The notes under the pieces: generated by a model
What the model saw: only the letters and a program-made list of their open reading frames with translations
What the model was told of the DNA's origin: nothing
Database searches by the model: none
Assembly: GCA_017630155.1 (NCBI GenBank)
Contig: JAGBVU010000031.1
Span: forward strand, 62,001 to 126,000
DNA length: 64,000 bases
Direction: 5' to 3'
Source of the DNA: Bacteroidales bacterium
GTDB lineage: Bacteria > Bacteroidota > Bacteroidia > Bacteroidales > UBA932
Shown here: positions 9,264 to 16,895 of the stretch, piece by piece
How the letters are laid out: every line of letters begins with the position of its first letter
Numbering within the stretch: the stretch's first letter is position 1
Translations under genes and position numbers: made by a program

Positions 9264-10469
9264 TTAAAGACCGAGTTTAGCTCTGATTTCCTGAGGGATG
9301 GCATTTTTGTTTACAAGGATATCCATAGTTTTGTATTGAACAAAAGCTTCAGATACATACCAGTAACCTTTGTATTTTCCAGACTCTCCCCAAGAGTTTT
9401 TGATCATATAGTATTTGGTTCCGTTCTGATCTTTGGCGATACCATACATGTGCATACCGTGGTCATCAGTAGTCTGGTAGCTGTCATAACCTGCCTGACG
9501 CATTTCAGGGGTGATTTTGAGCTCAGGGCCAGGGGTAGCAACAGCTGGTTTGCCTGCAGCTGCAGGGTTTGCACCAATCCAACGTGCCTCGTCGCTGCCT
9601 GCTGCTTTTTTGATAGCCTCAGTGTCTGGAACTACGCCGATACCGTCACGGGTGAAGCCCTTCTCACTTACGTCAGATGCCCAAGCAAGGGTATAACCAT
9701 TGTTAAGTGCGTTGTCAATGATAGCCATCATATCCTCAAGTGGAACATTGTAAGCCTTCTCCCAACGCCAGTTGTCTGGAACTTCCTGGATGGTCTCTGC
9801 ATAATAAGGGATATGTGTCCAAGAAACGATATCCACATAGTCATCAAGATTGATAGGGAGAGACTCCATATAAGTTTTAGGGGTGTACTCTTTACCGTCA
9901 ACTGTAAATTTCTCAGGTCTTGCCCCAAGATATGCATCAAGGATACCCTGAAAACCGTTTTTCCAAGCTGTAGAGAGTTTTCTGTTAGGGTTTCTGATAA
10001 TAGCTTTTACGTATGCATTGGTTACAGCGTCCATCTCACCGTGAACATGGATGTCAGTGCCATAGTTGAGCCCTTCCATCTCTGAGTTTGGAACCATACC
10101 ATAGTGTTTCATTACGTAAAGAGCATCGCCAAATGAACTGCCAGGTCCAAAATTGAGATTGCCGTGAAGTCTTACATATTTTTCTGCTTTGTCTGCGTAA
10201 GCGTGTGATACCACGAACATCTCAGCCAAATCAACTTCAGGACCACCAGCTTTGATAATCTCTGATTCAAAGAATGAAAGGGCAGAGAAGCACCAGCAAG
10301 TACCTGTACTGCTTTGGTTTTTAATTGATGTTACAGGATTTTCAACCACGGTTGTAAATACATAACCTTGAGGTTCTTCCTGTTTAGGAGCTTTTTTCTT
10401 TTGTGCAAAAGAATTGACCGAAAGCATACATACAGATGCGACGATCAGTGCGAAAGATTTTAGGTTCAT
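9264..10469 (-). CDS. Exported C1-family cysteine peptidase, copy 3 (larger paralogue)
   Basis: A 401-residue paralogue and first gene of the protease operon. The ATG at 10469 is chosen because it begins a proper signal peptide (MNLKSFALIV..., ending NSFAQ), whereas an upstream in-frame start would add a polar extension. A Lys/Pro-rich linker follows the signal. Gln52 and Cys58 (GTCWCFS) are the active-site residues, with DDH and KNSWG later. It differs from the other copies by an Ala/Pro-rich insertion of about 30 residues near 270-310. Transcription probably starts from the TATATTTG element at 10512-10519. Confidence 0.87.
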   Translation of the reverse strand: MNLKSFALIVASVCMLSVNSFAQKKKAPKQEEPQGYVFTTVVENPVTSIKNQSSTGTCWCFSALSFFESEIIKAGGPEVDLAEMFVVSHAYADKAEKYVRLHGNLNFGPGSSFGDALYVMKHYGMVPNSEMEGLNYGTDIHVHGEMDAVTNAYVKAIIRNPNRKLSTAWKNGFQGILDAYLGARPEKFTVDGKEYTPKTYMESLPINLDDYVDIVSWTHIPYYAETIQEVPDNWRWEKAYNVPLEDMMAIIDNALNNGYTLAWASDVSEKGFTRDGIGVVPDTEAIKKAAGSDEARWIGANPAAAGKPAVATPGPELKITPEMRQAGYDSYQTTDDHGMHMYGIAKDQNGTKYYMIKNSWGESGKYKGYWYVSEAFVQYKTMDILVNKNAIPQEIRAKLGL

Positions 10470-10511
10470 AATGACAATTATTTTAGTAATGTTTTGTTTT
10501 TTCCTATTAGG

Positions 10512-10542
10512 CAAATATAGTAATCTGTTTTGATATTACCAA
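10512..10542 (-). promoter_or_regulatory. Promoter of the C1 peptidase operon
   Basis: On the minus strand a perfect TATATTTG -7 element (10512-10519) is preceded, 20 bases further up, by a TTG -33 element (10540-10542). It overlaps the divergent promoter of the fimbrillin locus. Confidence 0.7.
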
Positions 10543-10558
10543 TATTCTATTACCTTTG
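10529..10558 (+). promoter_or_regulatory. Promoter of the fimbrillin locus
   Basis: TTTG at 10529-10532, an 18-base spacer and TACCTTTG at 10551-10558 fit the Bacteroidota pattern. The start would be near 10565, downstream of the TTG codon at 10530, which therefore is not a likely translation start. It overlaps the divergent protease promoter. Confidence 0.65.
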
Positions 10559-10586
10559 TAGGACAAATTCGAATCAAAAACAGATT

Positions 10587-11528
10587 TTGCGTACAAATTA
10601 CCATAGAGTATTCGTATACTTTATAGTATTTTCATCTATGCTTATGTGTGGACACTCTCTTTGTGCAAATGCTCAAGAGACTGATGGTCAGAACAAAAGC
10701 GTGGAGAGGGCGGCTAGTGGCATGGACTTAATCTCTTTTAAGACCAATGCATTGGAATGGCTTCTTACCATTCCCAACTTCTCAATCGAATTTGATCTTG
10801 CTTCTCAAGATAGCTCTCACCGCTCAGCCAGCCGTATGTCTCTCCTGATTACAGGCAAGTACAACTGGAGTACTTCCCACACCTATTCCATAGTTGAAAG
10901 TGACGATAAGGTGTCGTACGGACATGCGCCTCCGCAGGTCTTCAATCTATGGGAAGGGCGTTTCGAGTACCGTTACCATTGGCGCTACCAGAAAGATCCC
11001 AATGTGTGGGTCGATTCTAAAGGGCAAAAGACAAAGCCCGGCTTCAAGAATTGGCTCAAGCATGAGATGATGTCTGTGTCTCGTGAGGAACCCAATGAAC
11101 AATTGGCCTGGTACTTCGGACCTTACGCAAGTTTTGGTGAGTGGGCATTCAAGTTCGCTAAAAACGGTTATCAGGCCAAGGCTGCCGGTGTCGGTGTAAG
11201 TTTGGGTGTGATCCGTCCACTTTACCAATATAAAAAATTCGATATTGATTTTGAATTGGGACTCTCTGTCGGTGCTATGTTCTGTCTCGATTTTGAGAAA
11301 TTTGGACACAACTCCGACAAGTACTACTATTACCTTGTATCTCATCAGGATTTCAAGGTTCTCCCTTTCCCTGTAGTATCCGAATTGAGGGCATCCTTCG
11401 CATTCAGGACCAAGTCTGTAAAGGACAAATATCAGAAGGAGACCAATTGGGAGAAGGCCTACAGGAAGAGAAGGGGTGATGCTATTTTTGAGTTACAGAC
11501 CAGAGAGACAGGAGGTGGCGATGAATAG
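10587..11528 (+). CDS. DUF3575-type outer-membrane protein, fimbrial locus
   Basis: A protein of about 313 residues. It has a hydrophobic N-terminal export signal ending at CANAQ and then a predicted beta-barrel body beginning with the DUF3575 hallmark LISFKTNALEWLLTIPN. DUF3575 proteins accompany fimbrillin genes in Bacteroidales and are thought to be outer-membrane parts of the assembly machinery. The start is uncertain: TTG at 10587 gives a full signal sequence downstream of the promoter, while the first ATG (10638) would leave too short a signal. The end overlaps the next gene by eight bases. Confidence 0.7.
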   Translation: MRTNYHRVFVYFIVFSSMLMCGHSLCANAQETDGQNKSVERAASGMDLISFKTNALEWLLTIPNFSIEFDLASQDSSHRSASRMSLLITGKYNWSTSHTYSIVESDDKVSYGHAPPQVFNLWEGRFEYRYHWRYQKDPNVWVDSKGQKTKPGFKNWLKHEMMSVSREEPNEQLAWYFGPYASFGEWAFKFAKNGYQAKAAGVGVSLGVIRPLYQYKKFDIDFELGLSVGAMFCLDFEKFGHNSDKYYYYLVSHQDFKVLPFPVVSELRASFAFRTKSVKDKYQKETNWEKAYRKRRGDAIFELQTRETGGGDE

Positions 11529-12681
11529 ACAGTGGATACATATTATCACGCTGCTTCTCGTAGCTATCTCCACATCGTGCACCAAAGTGGGTTTCGAGCA
11601 CGATCAGGATGTGGAGAGTACGCTCTCTACTTCCACCCGCATCAATCTTGAGTATGACTGGAGTGCAATAGAAAGTCATCCTGTTTTCAACAAGCCCGAT
11701 TCGATGTATGTGGCCTTGAGCAGACTGGTGGATGAGAAGCATTACCTCTATCTTACAGACACCCTGGGCCAGATAATAGAGGAGAATATAGTGGGGGTAG
11801 AGATAAACAGGGACACGATGAAGTCTATAGTGGACAATGGTGCCTACTATATTATGGCATTCAACTACAATGAGTCCGAAGTCACTATGAACGGTCTGGA
11901 GAGTTTTTCTATGGACAACAGTGCATCTCTTGGAAGCATTCTTGTCTCAATTCCACGAATGTCACCTGAGGAGAAGATAGAACTCTATCCCGACCTTTCG
12001 GCCGATTACAACAGCTCGCTCGATTACATCAAGTCCATCTCCGAGATCTATTTCGATGCCTACAAGGATTCATTTACACCGGAGGACTCGATAGGGGTTA
12101 TCACAGTGAGACCCAAACCCCTCACCCAGAAGATCATTTTCAATTTTGAGTTTGCTCTCGAGGGTGAAGTGGAGCTTGATAAGGCTTTGGGTGTCCTCTC
12201 AGGTGTGACAGAGTCGATAGAACTGATGTCCCAAACTATCCAGGACACTGCTGTTTTCCAGACAGTTTTTGACCTCGGCCTCTCCAAAGAACCGATACGG
12301 AGCGAGGAGAAGGATGGGAAAACCTATGATGTGTACATAATGAGTGGTGAGGTCAATACATTCGGAGTGATACCTTCGGAGACATCCCTTGACAGACGTG
12401 GTCCCGGAATCCTCAATCTGACCATAAAGGCTAAACTTGGTGACAAGAGCCATTCATACCACCTGGGTGTGAACCTCTATGATTTTATAATGGGGGAGGG
12501 GCTTATCGAATACAAGGCTGATGGCTCCGGTCACACCCTGAAAATAAAGGATGCCCCATCAAATTACCATTTTGGAGCCACTATGTACCTCAATGAAGAT
12601 TTCCTTCTCCAGTGTACAGATGTGGGTGGCGCTGAGATTTGGGAGTATGATGAAGACAATGATTTTGAAATAGAGATATAA
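11521..12681 (+). CDS. DUF5119-like lipoprotein of the fimbrial locus
   Basis: A 386-residue lipoprotein with lipobox ISTSC, Cys at about residue 19. The early segment NLEYDWSAIESHP and the following beta-rich domain resemble DUF5119 proteins found between DUF3575 and fimbrillin genes. The ATG at 11521 overlaps the previous stop, giving translational coupling; an earlier in-frame ATG at 11476 would bury the signal peptide. It may be an anchor or accessory subunit of the surface fibre, inferred from synteny. Six bases separate it from the next gene. Confidence 0.7.
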   Translation: MNRQWIHIITLLLVAISTSCTKVGFEHDQDVESTLSTSTRINLEYDWSAIESHPVFNKPDSMYVALSRLVDEKHYLYLTDTLGQIIEENIVGVEINRDTMKSIVDNGAYYIMAFNYNESEVTMNGLESFSMDNSASLGSILVSIPRMSPEEKIELYPDLSADYNSSLDYIKSISEIYFDAYKDSFTPEDSIGVITVRPKPLTQKIIFNFEFALEGEVELDKALGVLSGVTESIELMSQTIQDTAVFQTVFDLGLSKEPIRSEEKDGKTYDVYIMSGEVNTFGVIPSETSLDRRGPGILNLTIKAKLGDKSHSYHLGVNLYDFIMGEGLIEYKADGSGHTLKIKDAPSNYHFGATMYLNEDFLLQCTDVGGAEIWEYDEDNDFEIEI

Positions 12682-12687
12682 CAACAG

Positions 12688-13875
12688 ATGAGGAGTGTAT
12701 GGAAATATATCATTTTGATCTCTGTGGTCCTTTTGGCGGGCTGCAAGGACCGCTCATTCCGTGGTGACTGGGATGATTATGATGATAATCCGGACAACAA
12801 GAACCTCTACCCGGTATGGATATCTGTAGGCCCGTATTATGGTCTCCCTACAAAAGGTGATGACTCCCAGAGAAGGGATGATGTTCCGTGGCCGGAGAAA
12901 ACCATATATATATATGCATTTAAGGATGATAACAGTGTCACCACCACATACACCACCACCAGTGCAGCCAACAAGAGGGTGTGTCTTATCGACGGATCAA
13001 AGGATGGTGATATGTATGGCGGCAAGAGGGGGAAAAGGAACTACAATGACGTGCTGCTCTATTGGGATCAGGGTGTAGAGGACAGGATAAACTATCCCAG
13101 AGGCAATGAACCATACCGCTTTTACGGCTATATATATGATGATGCGATAATAAATGGTATAGAGAGGCGGGATGACCGGATAGACATAGCATTGAAAATA
13201 ACCGGTGGGCAGGATGTTATGCTCGCATACTCCGATCCCCAGGTGACATACGATGCACTTGGTGATGAATTTACACAGGAGGCAAAGGACAATATTCTGA
13301 AATACAGTTACAGTGAATATACTGCCAAGCAGAATATCTATCCCCAACTCCTTTTCAGGCACCTTCTGACAAGATTCAAATTCAAGATGGTGGCCGGACA
13401 GATGGAGGAGGAGAGGACAATACATGTGAAGAGTATCAGGATACTCTCGCCGAGTGAAGCCAAATTTACGGTGGCCCATAAAAATGTAGAGAATATGGGG
13501 CTATTCTTCAATGAAAATGATGAAGACAGGCTGGAACTGCGTGAGAAGGATGGTTCTCCGCTCAATCCAAATGTCTATTTCATCAACACGCATACACCAT
13601 CGGAAAAAGTCGATGTGGGTGAGCACCTGATGGTGGCTCCCAAAGTGGATTATGTGGCGGAGGTGACAGTTTATGAGGATGAGACACACAGAGAATATAC
13701 CAATAGAATACCACTTAAATCCAAAGAGGGGAGCTTCCCTGCAGGAACAGAATATCTGGTGACATTTACCATTTTCGGTATTATGGATGTGAGGGTGGAT
13801 ACTGAACTGATAGGATGGATAGACGGAGGTACATTTGAATTTGACCCGGAAATAAAACCAAATAACATATATTAA
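12688..13875 (+). CDS. Fimbrillin-family lipoprotein 1
   Basis: A 395-residue lipoprotein with lipobox LLAGC (Cys19). The body follows the fimbrillin plan: an IYIYAF-type beta strand, a PYRFYGYIYD segment, a QLLFRHLLTRFKF segment where mature FimA/Mfa proteins carry a conserved HxLT-like stretch, and a C-terminal ELIGWIDGGTFEFDPE strand. An acidic tract, DDYDDN, follows the lipid site. It is likely an accessory or anchor subunit, since the next gene looks more like the main subunit. Confidence 0.8.
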   Translation: MRSVWKYIILISVVLLAGCKDRSFRGDWDDYDDNPDNKNLYPVWISVGPYYGLPTKGDDSQRRDDVPWPEKTIYIYAFKDDNSVTTTYTTTSAANKRVCLIDGSKDGDMYGGKRGKRNYNDVLLYWDQGVEDRINYPRGNEPYRFYGYIYDDAIINGIERRDDRIDIALKITGGQDVMLAYSDPQVTYDALGDEFTQEAKDNILKYSYSEYTAKQNIYPQLLFRHLLTRFKFKMVAGQMEEERTIHVKSIRILSPSEAKFTVAHKNVENMGLFFNENDEDRLELREKDGSPLNPNVYFINTHTPSEKVDVGEHLMVAPKVDYVAEVTVYEDETHREYTNRIPLKSKEGSFPAGTEYLVTFTIFGIMDVRVDTELIGWIDGGTFEFDPEIKPNNIY

Positions 13876-13894
13876 CTTTTTAAACTTTATCAAA

Positions 13895-15046
13895 ATGAAA
13901 AAATTGTTTGTTTTCGCAATCGCAGCTATCTGTATGGTGGCAGCTTGCAAAAAGAATCCGCTTCCTACTCCAGAGGATGAGACTCAGGTAGCAGTTCAGT
14001 TCAATACCAAAAATATTGAAGCATCGGTGACCAAAACTAAAGCACCAATTACAGGTTGGGATGGTTCACAAACGCTTTATATTTATGGTTTCGCAGTAAA
14101 CCGTCAAGGTGGTACAGATAATGGAGCACAAATCGGATTGGGTAGTGGCAGATATACTTTGAACTCACCATTTATCAATAATGTGTCAGCTGTCTCTCCA
14201 TCAGCTGGAAACAGCGCAATTAATGTATATAATCCACAAGGTGGAGCAACAGAGCCATTCTACTATGATATCAATACAAGTGTGGTTTATGACTTCTATG
14301 GATATTACCATGGTACTGCACAACTAGGTACTGCAACTATGGCAAATGATGCAATAACATATCCTGTAACTATTGATGGTACACAAGATTTGTTGTATGC
14401 AACCACAAATAAAGAAGAAGATCTTAAAACAGGAGTTGAAAAGCATCAGGCGTATGGTGCGTGGGCAGCTCGTAGAGGTGTTCAGCCAACACTTAATTTC
14501 CAACACGCATTGTCTCAATTTACATTCCAAATCAAAAGGGGACAAGGGAGCTACAATGGTGAATTGACAGTTCAAAATGTCCAAATTCTTGGCAGCAATA
14601 AAGGTAATTTTACCGTTGTTGGTGCAACTCCTGGTTATGTGGCAGCTACAGACACTGATATGACAGACAGTTTTATACTTCCAGGTAACTCTGGCTCTGG
14701 CGCAATTGTCTTGGATCGTAATACAAGTGATTATTTGCCTGTTGATGGTGCATTGATGGTAGCTCCTGAACAAGAGACAATTAGAGTTAAAGTAACTTTG
14801 AAAGCATCAAATTACTCTCCTAATGAAGGTGTGATCGTATATGAGTTTGACTTGAAAGCAACTGATGTGAAAAAGGATTCTCAATCAGCTAATATAACCA
14901 AGTTTGCTGCTGGCCATTCATATACTGCTAAAGTTATCGTATATGGACCTGAAGAGGTTGAATTTGATGTGACTCTTGGTGAATGGGTAGAAGGAGGAGA
15001 AGTTGAGTACGATCCAGATAACGACAATAACGCACCTGCAGCATAA
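13895..15046 (+). CDS. Fimbrillin-family lipoprotein 2, candidate major subunit
   Basis: A 383-residue lipoprotein with lipobox MVAAC (Cys19). It shows typical fimbrillin landmarks: TLYIYGFAVN, FYYDINTSVVYDFYGYY, LNFQHALSQFTFQI and the final VTLGEWVEGGEVEYDP strand. In this family an N-terminal segment is removed and the last strand is exchanged between subunits; the sequence is compatible but does not prove it. Codon use is visibly more A/T-rich than in genes on either side, with more Gln, Asn and Thr, which could reflect high expression, fast diversification or transfer. Confidence 0.85.
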   Translation: MKKLFVFAIAAICMVAACKKNPLPTPEDETQVAVQFNTKNIEASVTKTKAPITGWDGSQTLYIYGFAVNRQGGTDNGAQIGLGSGRYTLNSPFINNVSAVSPSAGNSAINVYNPQGGATEPFYYDINTSVVYDFYGYYHGTAQLGTATMANDAITYPVTIDGTQDLLYATTNKEEDLKTGVEKHQAYGAWAARRGVQPTLNFQHALSQFTFQIKRGQGSYNGELTVQNVQILGSNKGNFTVVGATPGYVAATDTDMTDSFILPGNSGSGAIVLDRNTSDYLPVDGALMVAPEQETIRVKVTLKASNYSPNEGVIVYEFDLKATDVKKDSQSANITKFAAGHSYTAKVIVYGPEEVEFDVTLGEWVEGGEVEYDPDNDNNAPAA

Positions 15047-15073
15047 TCTATTTCCCAAACCAATTCCAATTCT

Positions 15074-16285
15074 ATGAAAAGAATCAGTATCATATTGGCA
15101 ATCGCCTCTCTACTTGTCATGTGTATGACAGGGTGCGGGAAGCATAAGCCTGATTCTGATCCTAATGCGTGGATGGAGGATTTGAGTTTACCTGTACCCA
15201 TCAACTTCGGTTCATCTTCACTTACCAAAAGTGAGATCAATACGATGGATGGAGTCACTTTTGGAGTTTTTGCAGTGGAGCATGGTGATGCTTCCCAGAT
15301 TGACTGGAAAGGGGGACCAAGTCTCCTGTTGAACAATGTTACTGCCACCAAGGATCCTTCGACAGGTATGGCGGTGCTGGATGGTGGACCTTACTACTAT
15401 CCGATGGATAACCACAGGAATTTCTCTTTCTATGGTTATTATCCCACCACCTATACGGATGAGACACCGGTATCAGTATCAAGGGCAGATGAGTCTCTCG
15501 TGGCTACTATGAGGATAAAGGACAATCAGGATATCCTGTGGTCCTACTCTCTGGCCAAAACCACGAAGGCGTCCAATGGAACTACCTATAGCGGTTTCAA
15601 CGGAAGATACATCCGAAAAGTTGTTCTTGAGGACAATTCAAAGCTCCCTAAATTGGAGTTTAAGCATCTGACTACCAACCTTGTATTCAATGCGAAAGCC
15701 AATAAGGATCTGACTCCAGAGGAGTTTGCCACATTTGCGGCACTTAAGTTCAAGATTACAGGTGTAACTCTCAATCCCATTACCAATACAAATGATGATG
15801 GGTTGACCATAGAGAAAAAGATCCCAAGATATGCCAAACTCTATCTTGCTGTGGAAAACAGTACAAGAGATGAGAATGGAATGCCTGTGGGGACCTCTCC
15901 AAGTGGTTACAAACCAGGAGATCTGGTAGGCATTATAAATGAAGGCGATATAGGCAAATTGAGTGTAGAGTCGCCAAATGTCACATTCCCTGAGAAGAAT
16001 GTGAACTACCAGATGGCCCAGTTCTTTATGGTCCCTTTCCATGGTGTGGAGGATGATAAGCTAAATCTTACCATCGCATACAGCACCACTGTAGGGGAGA
16101 AAACCAAAAACAACACATTCGATGTTCAGATCGATATATCGGACAAGACATTTGAGGCTGGGAAGAAATATATGTACAACATTATTTTCTACCCTCCCGA
16201 GTTGATCGAAATAGGTATAGACGATTCCAAACTTGGATGGGAATTAGGTAATGGTGAACAAGGTGAGGATATAGATCAAGGCTAA
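15074..16285 (+). CDS. Fimbrillin-family lipoprotein 3
   Basis: A 403-residue lipoprotein with lipobox MCMTGC (Cys at about residue 21). The middle has the FSFYGYYPTT and LEFKHLTTNLVFNA segments of fimbrillins, and the end carries KLGWELGNG. A run of charged residues, GEQGEDIDQG, closes the protein. It is the last gene before the strong terminator at 16301-16330, so it ends the structural-subunit part of the operon. It is probably a minor or tip subunit, judging only from position and family. Confidence 0.8.
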   Translation: MKRISIILAIASLLVMCMTGCGKHKPDSDPNAWMEDLSLPVPINFGSSSLTKSEINTMDGVTFGVFAVEHGDASQIDWKGGPSLLLNNVTATKDPSTGMAVLDGGPYYYPMDNHRNFSFYGYYPTTYTDETPVSVSRADESLVATMRIKDNQDILWSYSLAKTTKASNGTTYSGFNGRYIRKVVLEDNSKLPKLEFKHLTTNLVFNAKANKDLTPEEFATFAALKFKITGVTLNPITNTNDDGLTIEKKIPRYAKLYLAVENSTRDENGMPVGTSPSGYKPGDLVGIINEGDIGKLSVESPNVTFPEKNVNYQMAQFFMVPFHGVEDDKLNLTIAYSTTVGEKTKNNTFDVQIDISDKTFEAGKKYMYNIIFYPPELIEIGIDDSKLGWELGNGEQGEDIDQG

Positions 16286-16300
16286 TTTTTATTCTGAATT

Positions 16301-16330
16301 AAGGGCGGCAGTGCCGCTGCCGCCCTTTTT
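16301..16330 (+). terminator. Strong intrinsic terminator inside the surface locus
   Basis: A perfect 11-bp G/C-rich stem (16301-16311 with 16317-16327) and a 5-base loop, followed by a T-rich tract that runs into the ATG at 16338. There is no room for another promoter before that gene, so expression of the downstream genes should depend on read-through. Confidence 0.9.
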
Positions 16331-16337
16331 ATTTTTT

Positions 16338-16892
16338 ATGAAACGTAGATTAAGCATACTTATAGCTACCATTCTGATTTCTGTGTCGGCATCAGCGCAG
16401 CAGATAGCGATCAAGACAAATCTCCTGTCTGATGTGGTACTTACACCCAGTCTGGGGCTTGAACTGGTAACAGGGGAGCATATGAGCCTCGATTTTACCT
16501 TTTATGGGAACTATATCCCATTCTGGGTAAATTCTACCATACTTGCGTTCCAGCCAGAATGCAGATATTGGTTCAATGGCCGACCTATGACCCGTGAGTA
16601 CATAGGTATTGCCGCTCTGGCTACAATCTACGATATCGCTTTGGGTAAGCATGTTTATGATGGGGAGGCTGCCGGAGGTGGCTTTACAGGAGGTTATGTA
16701 TTCAATCTGACAGACAGATGGAATGTGGAGCTTTCTGGTGGCGTAGGTGTCCTCTTCTTCAATCAGAAACAGTATTACCGTGATGACAATTACGACGATT
16801 ATGTATCGGAAACGGGACCTCAGGCAAATGTGTGGGGATACAAGCTCCTCCCTATAAAGCTCGGTGTTTCTGTATCTTATATCATTAAGTAG
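16338..16892 (+). CDS. DUF3575 domain outer-membrane protein
   Basis: A 184-residue protein with signal peptide (to about ASAQQ, residue 21) and a near-complete DUF3575 domain: IAIKTNLLSDVVLTPSLGLE, a YGNYIPFW strand and ECRYWFNG. It is likely an eight-strand-type outer-membrane protein that serves the fimbrillin system. The ATG eight bases after the terminator T-run is the only start compatible with the signal sequence; the GTG at 16311 is inside the terminator stem. Three bases separate it from the next gene. Confidence 0.85.
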   Translation: MKRRLSILIATILISVSASAQQIAIKTNLLSDVVLTPSLGLELVTGEHMSLDFTFYGNYIPFWVNSTILAFQPECRYWFNGRPMTREYIGIAALATIYDIALGKHVYDGEAAGGGFTGGYVFNLTDRWNVELSGGVGVLFFNQKQYYRDDNYDDYVSETGPQANVWGYKLLPIKLGVSVSYIIK

Positions 16893-16895
16893 GAA

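Noticed and set aside
16311-16337. Upstream GTG start for the second DUF3575 gene
   Set aside because: Lies in the terminator stem; the ATG at 16338 begins the signal peptide.
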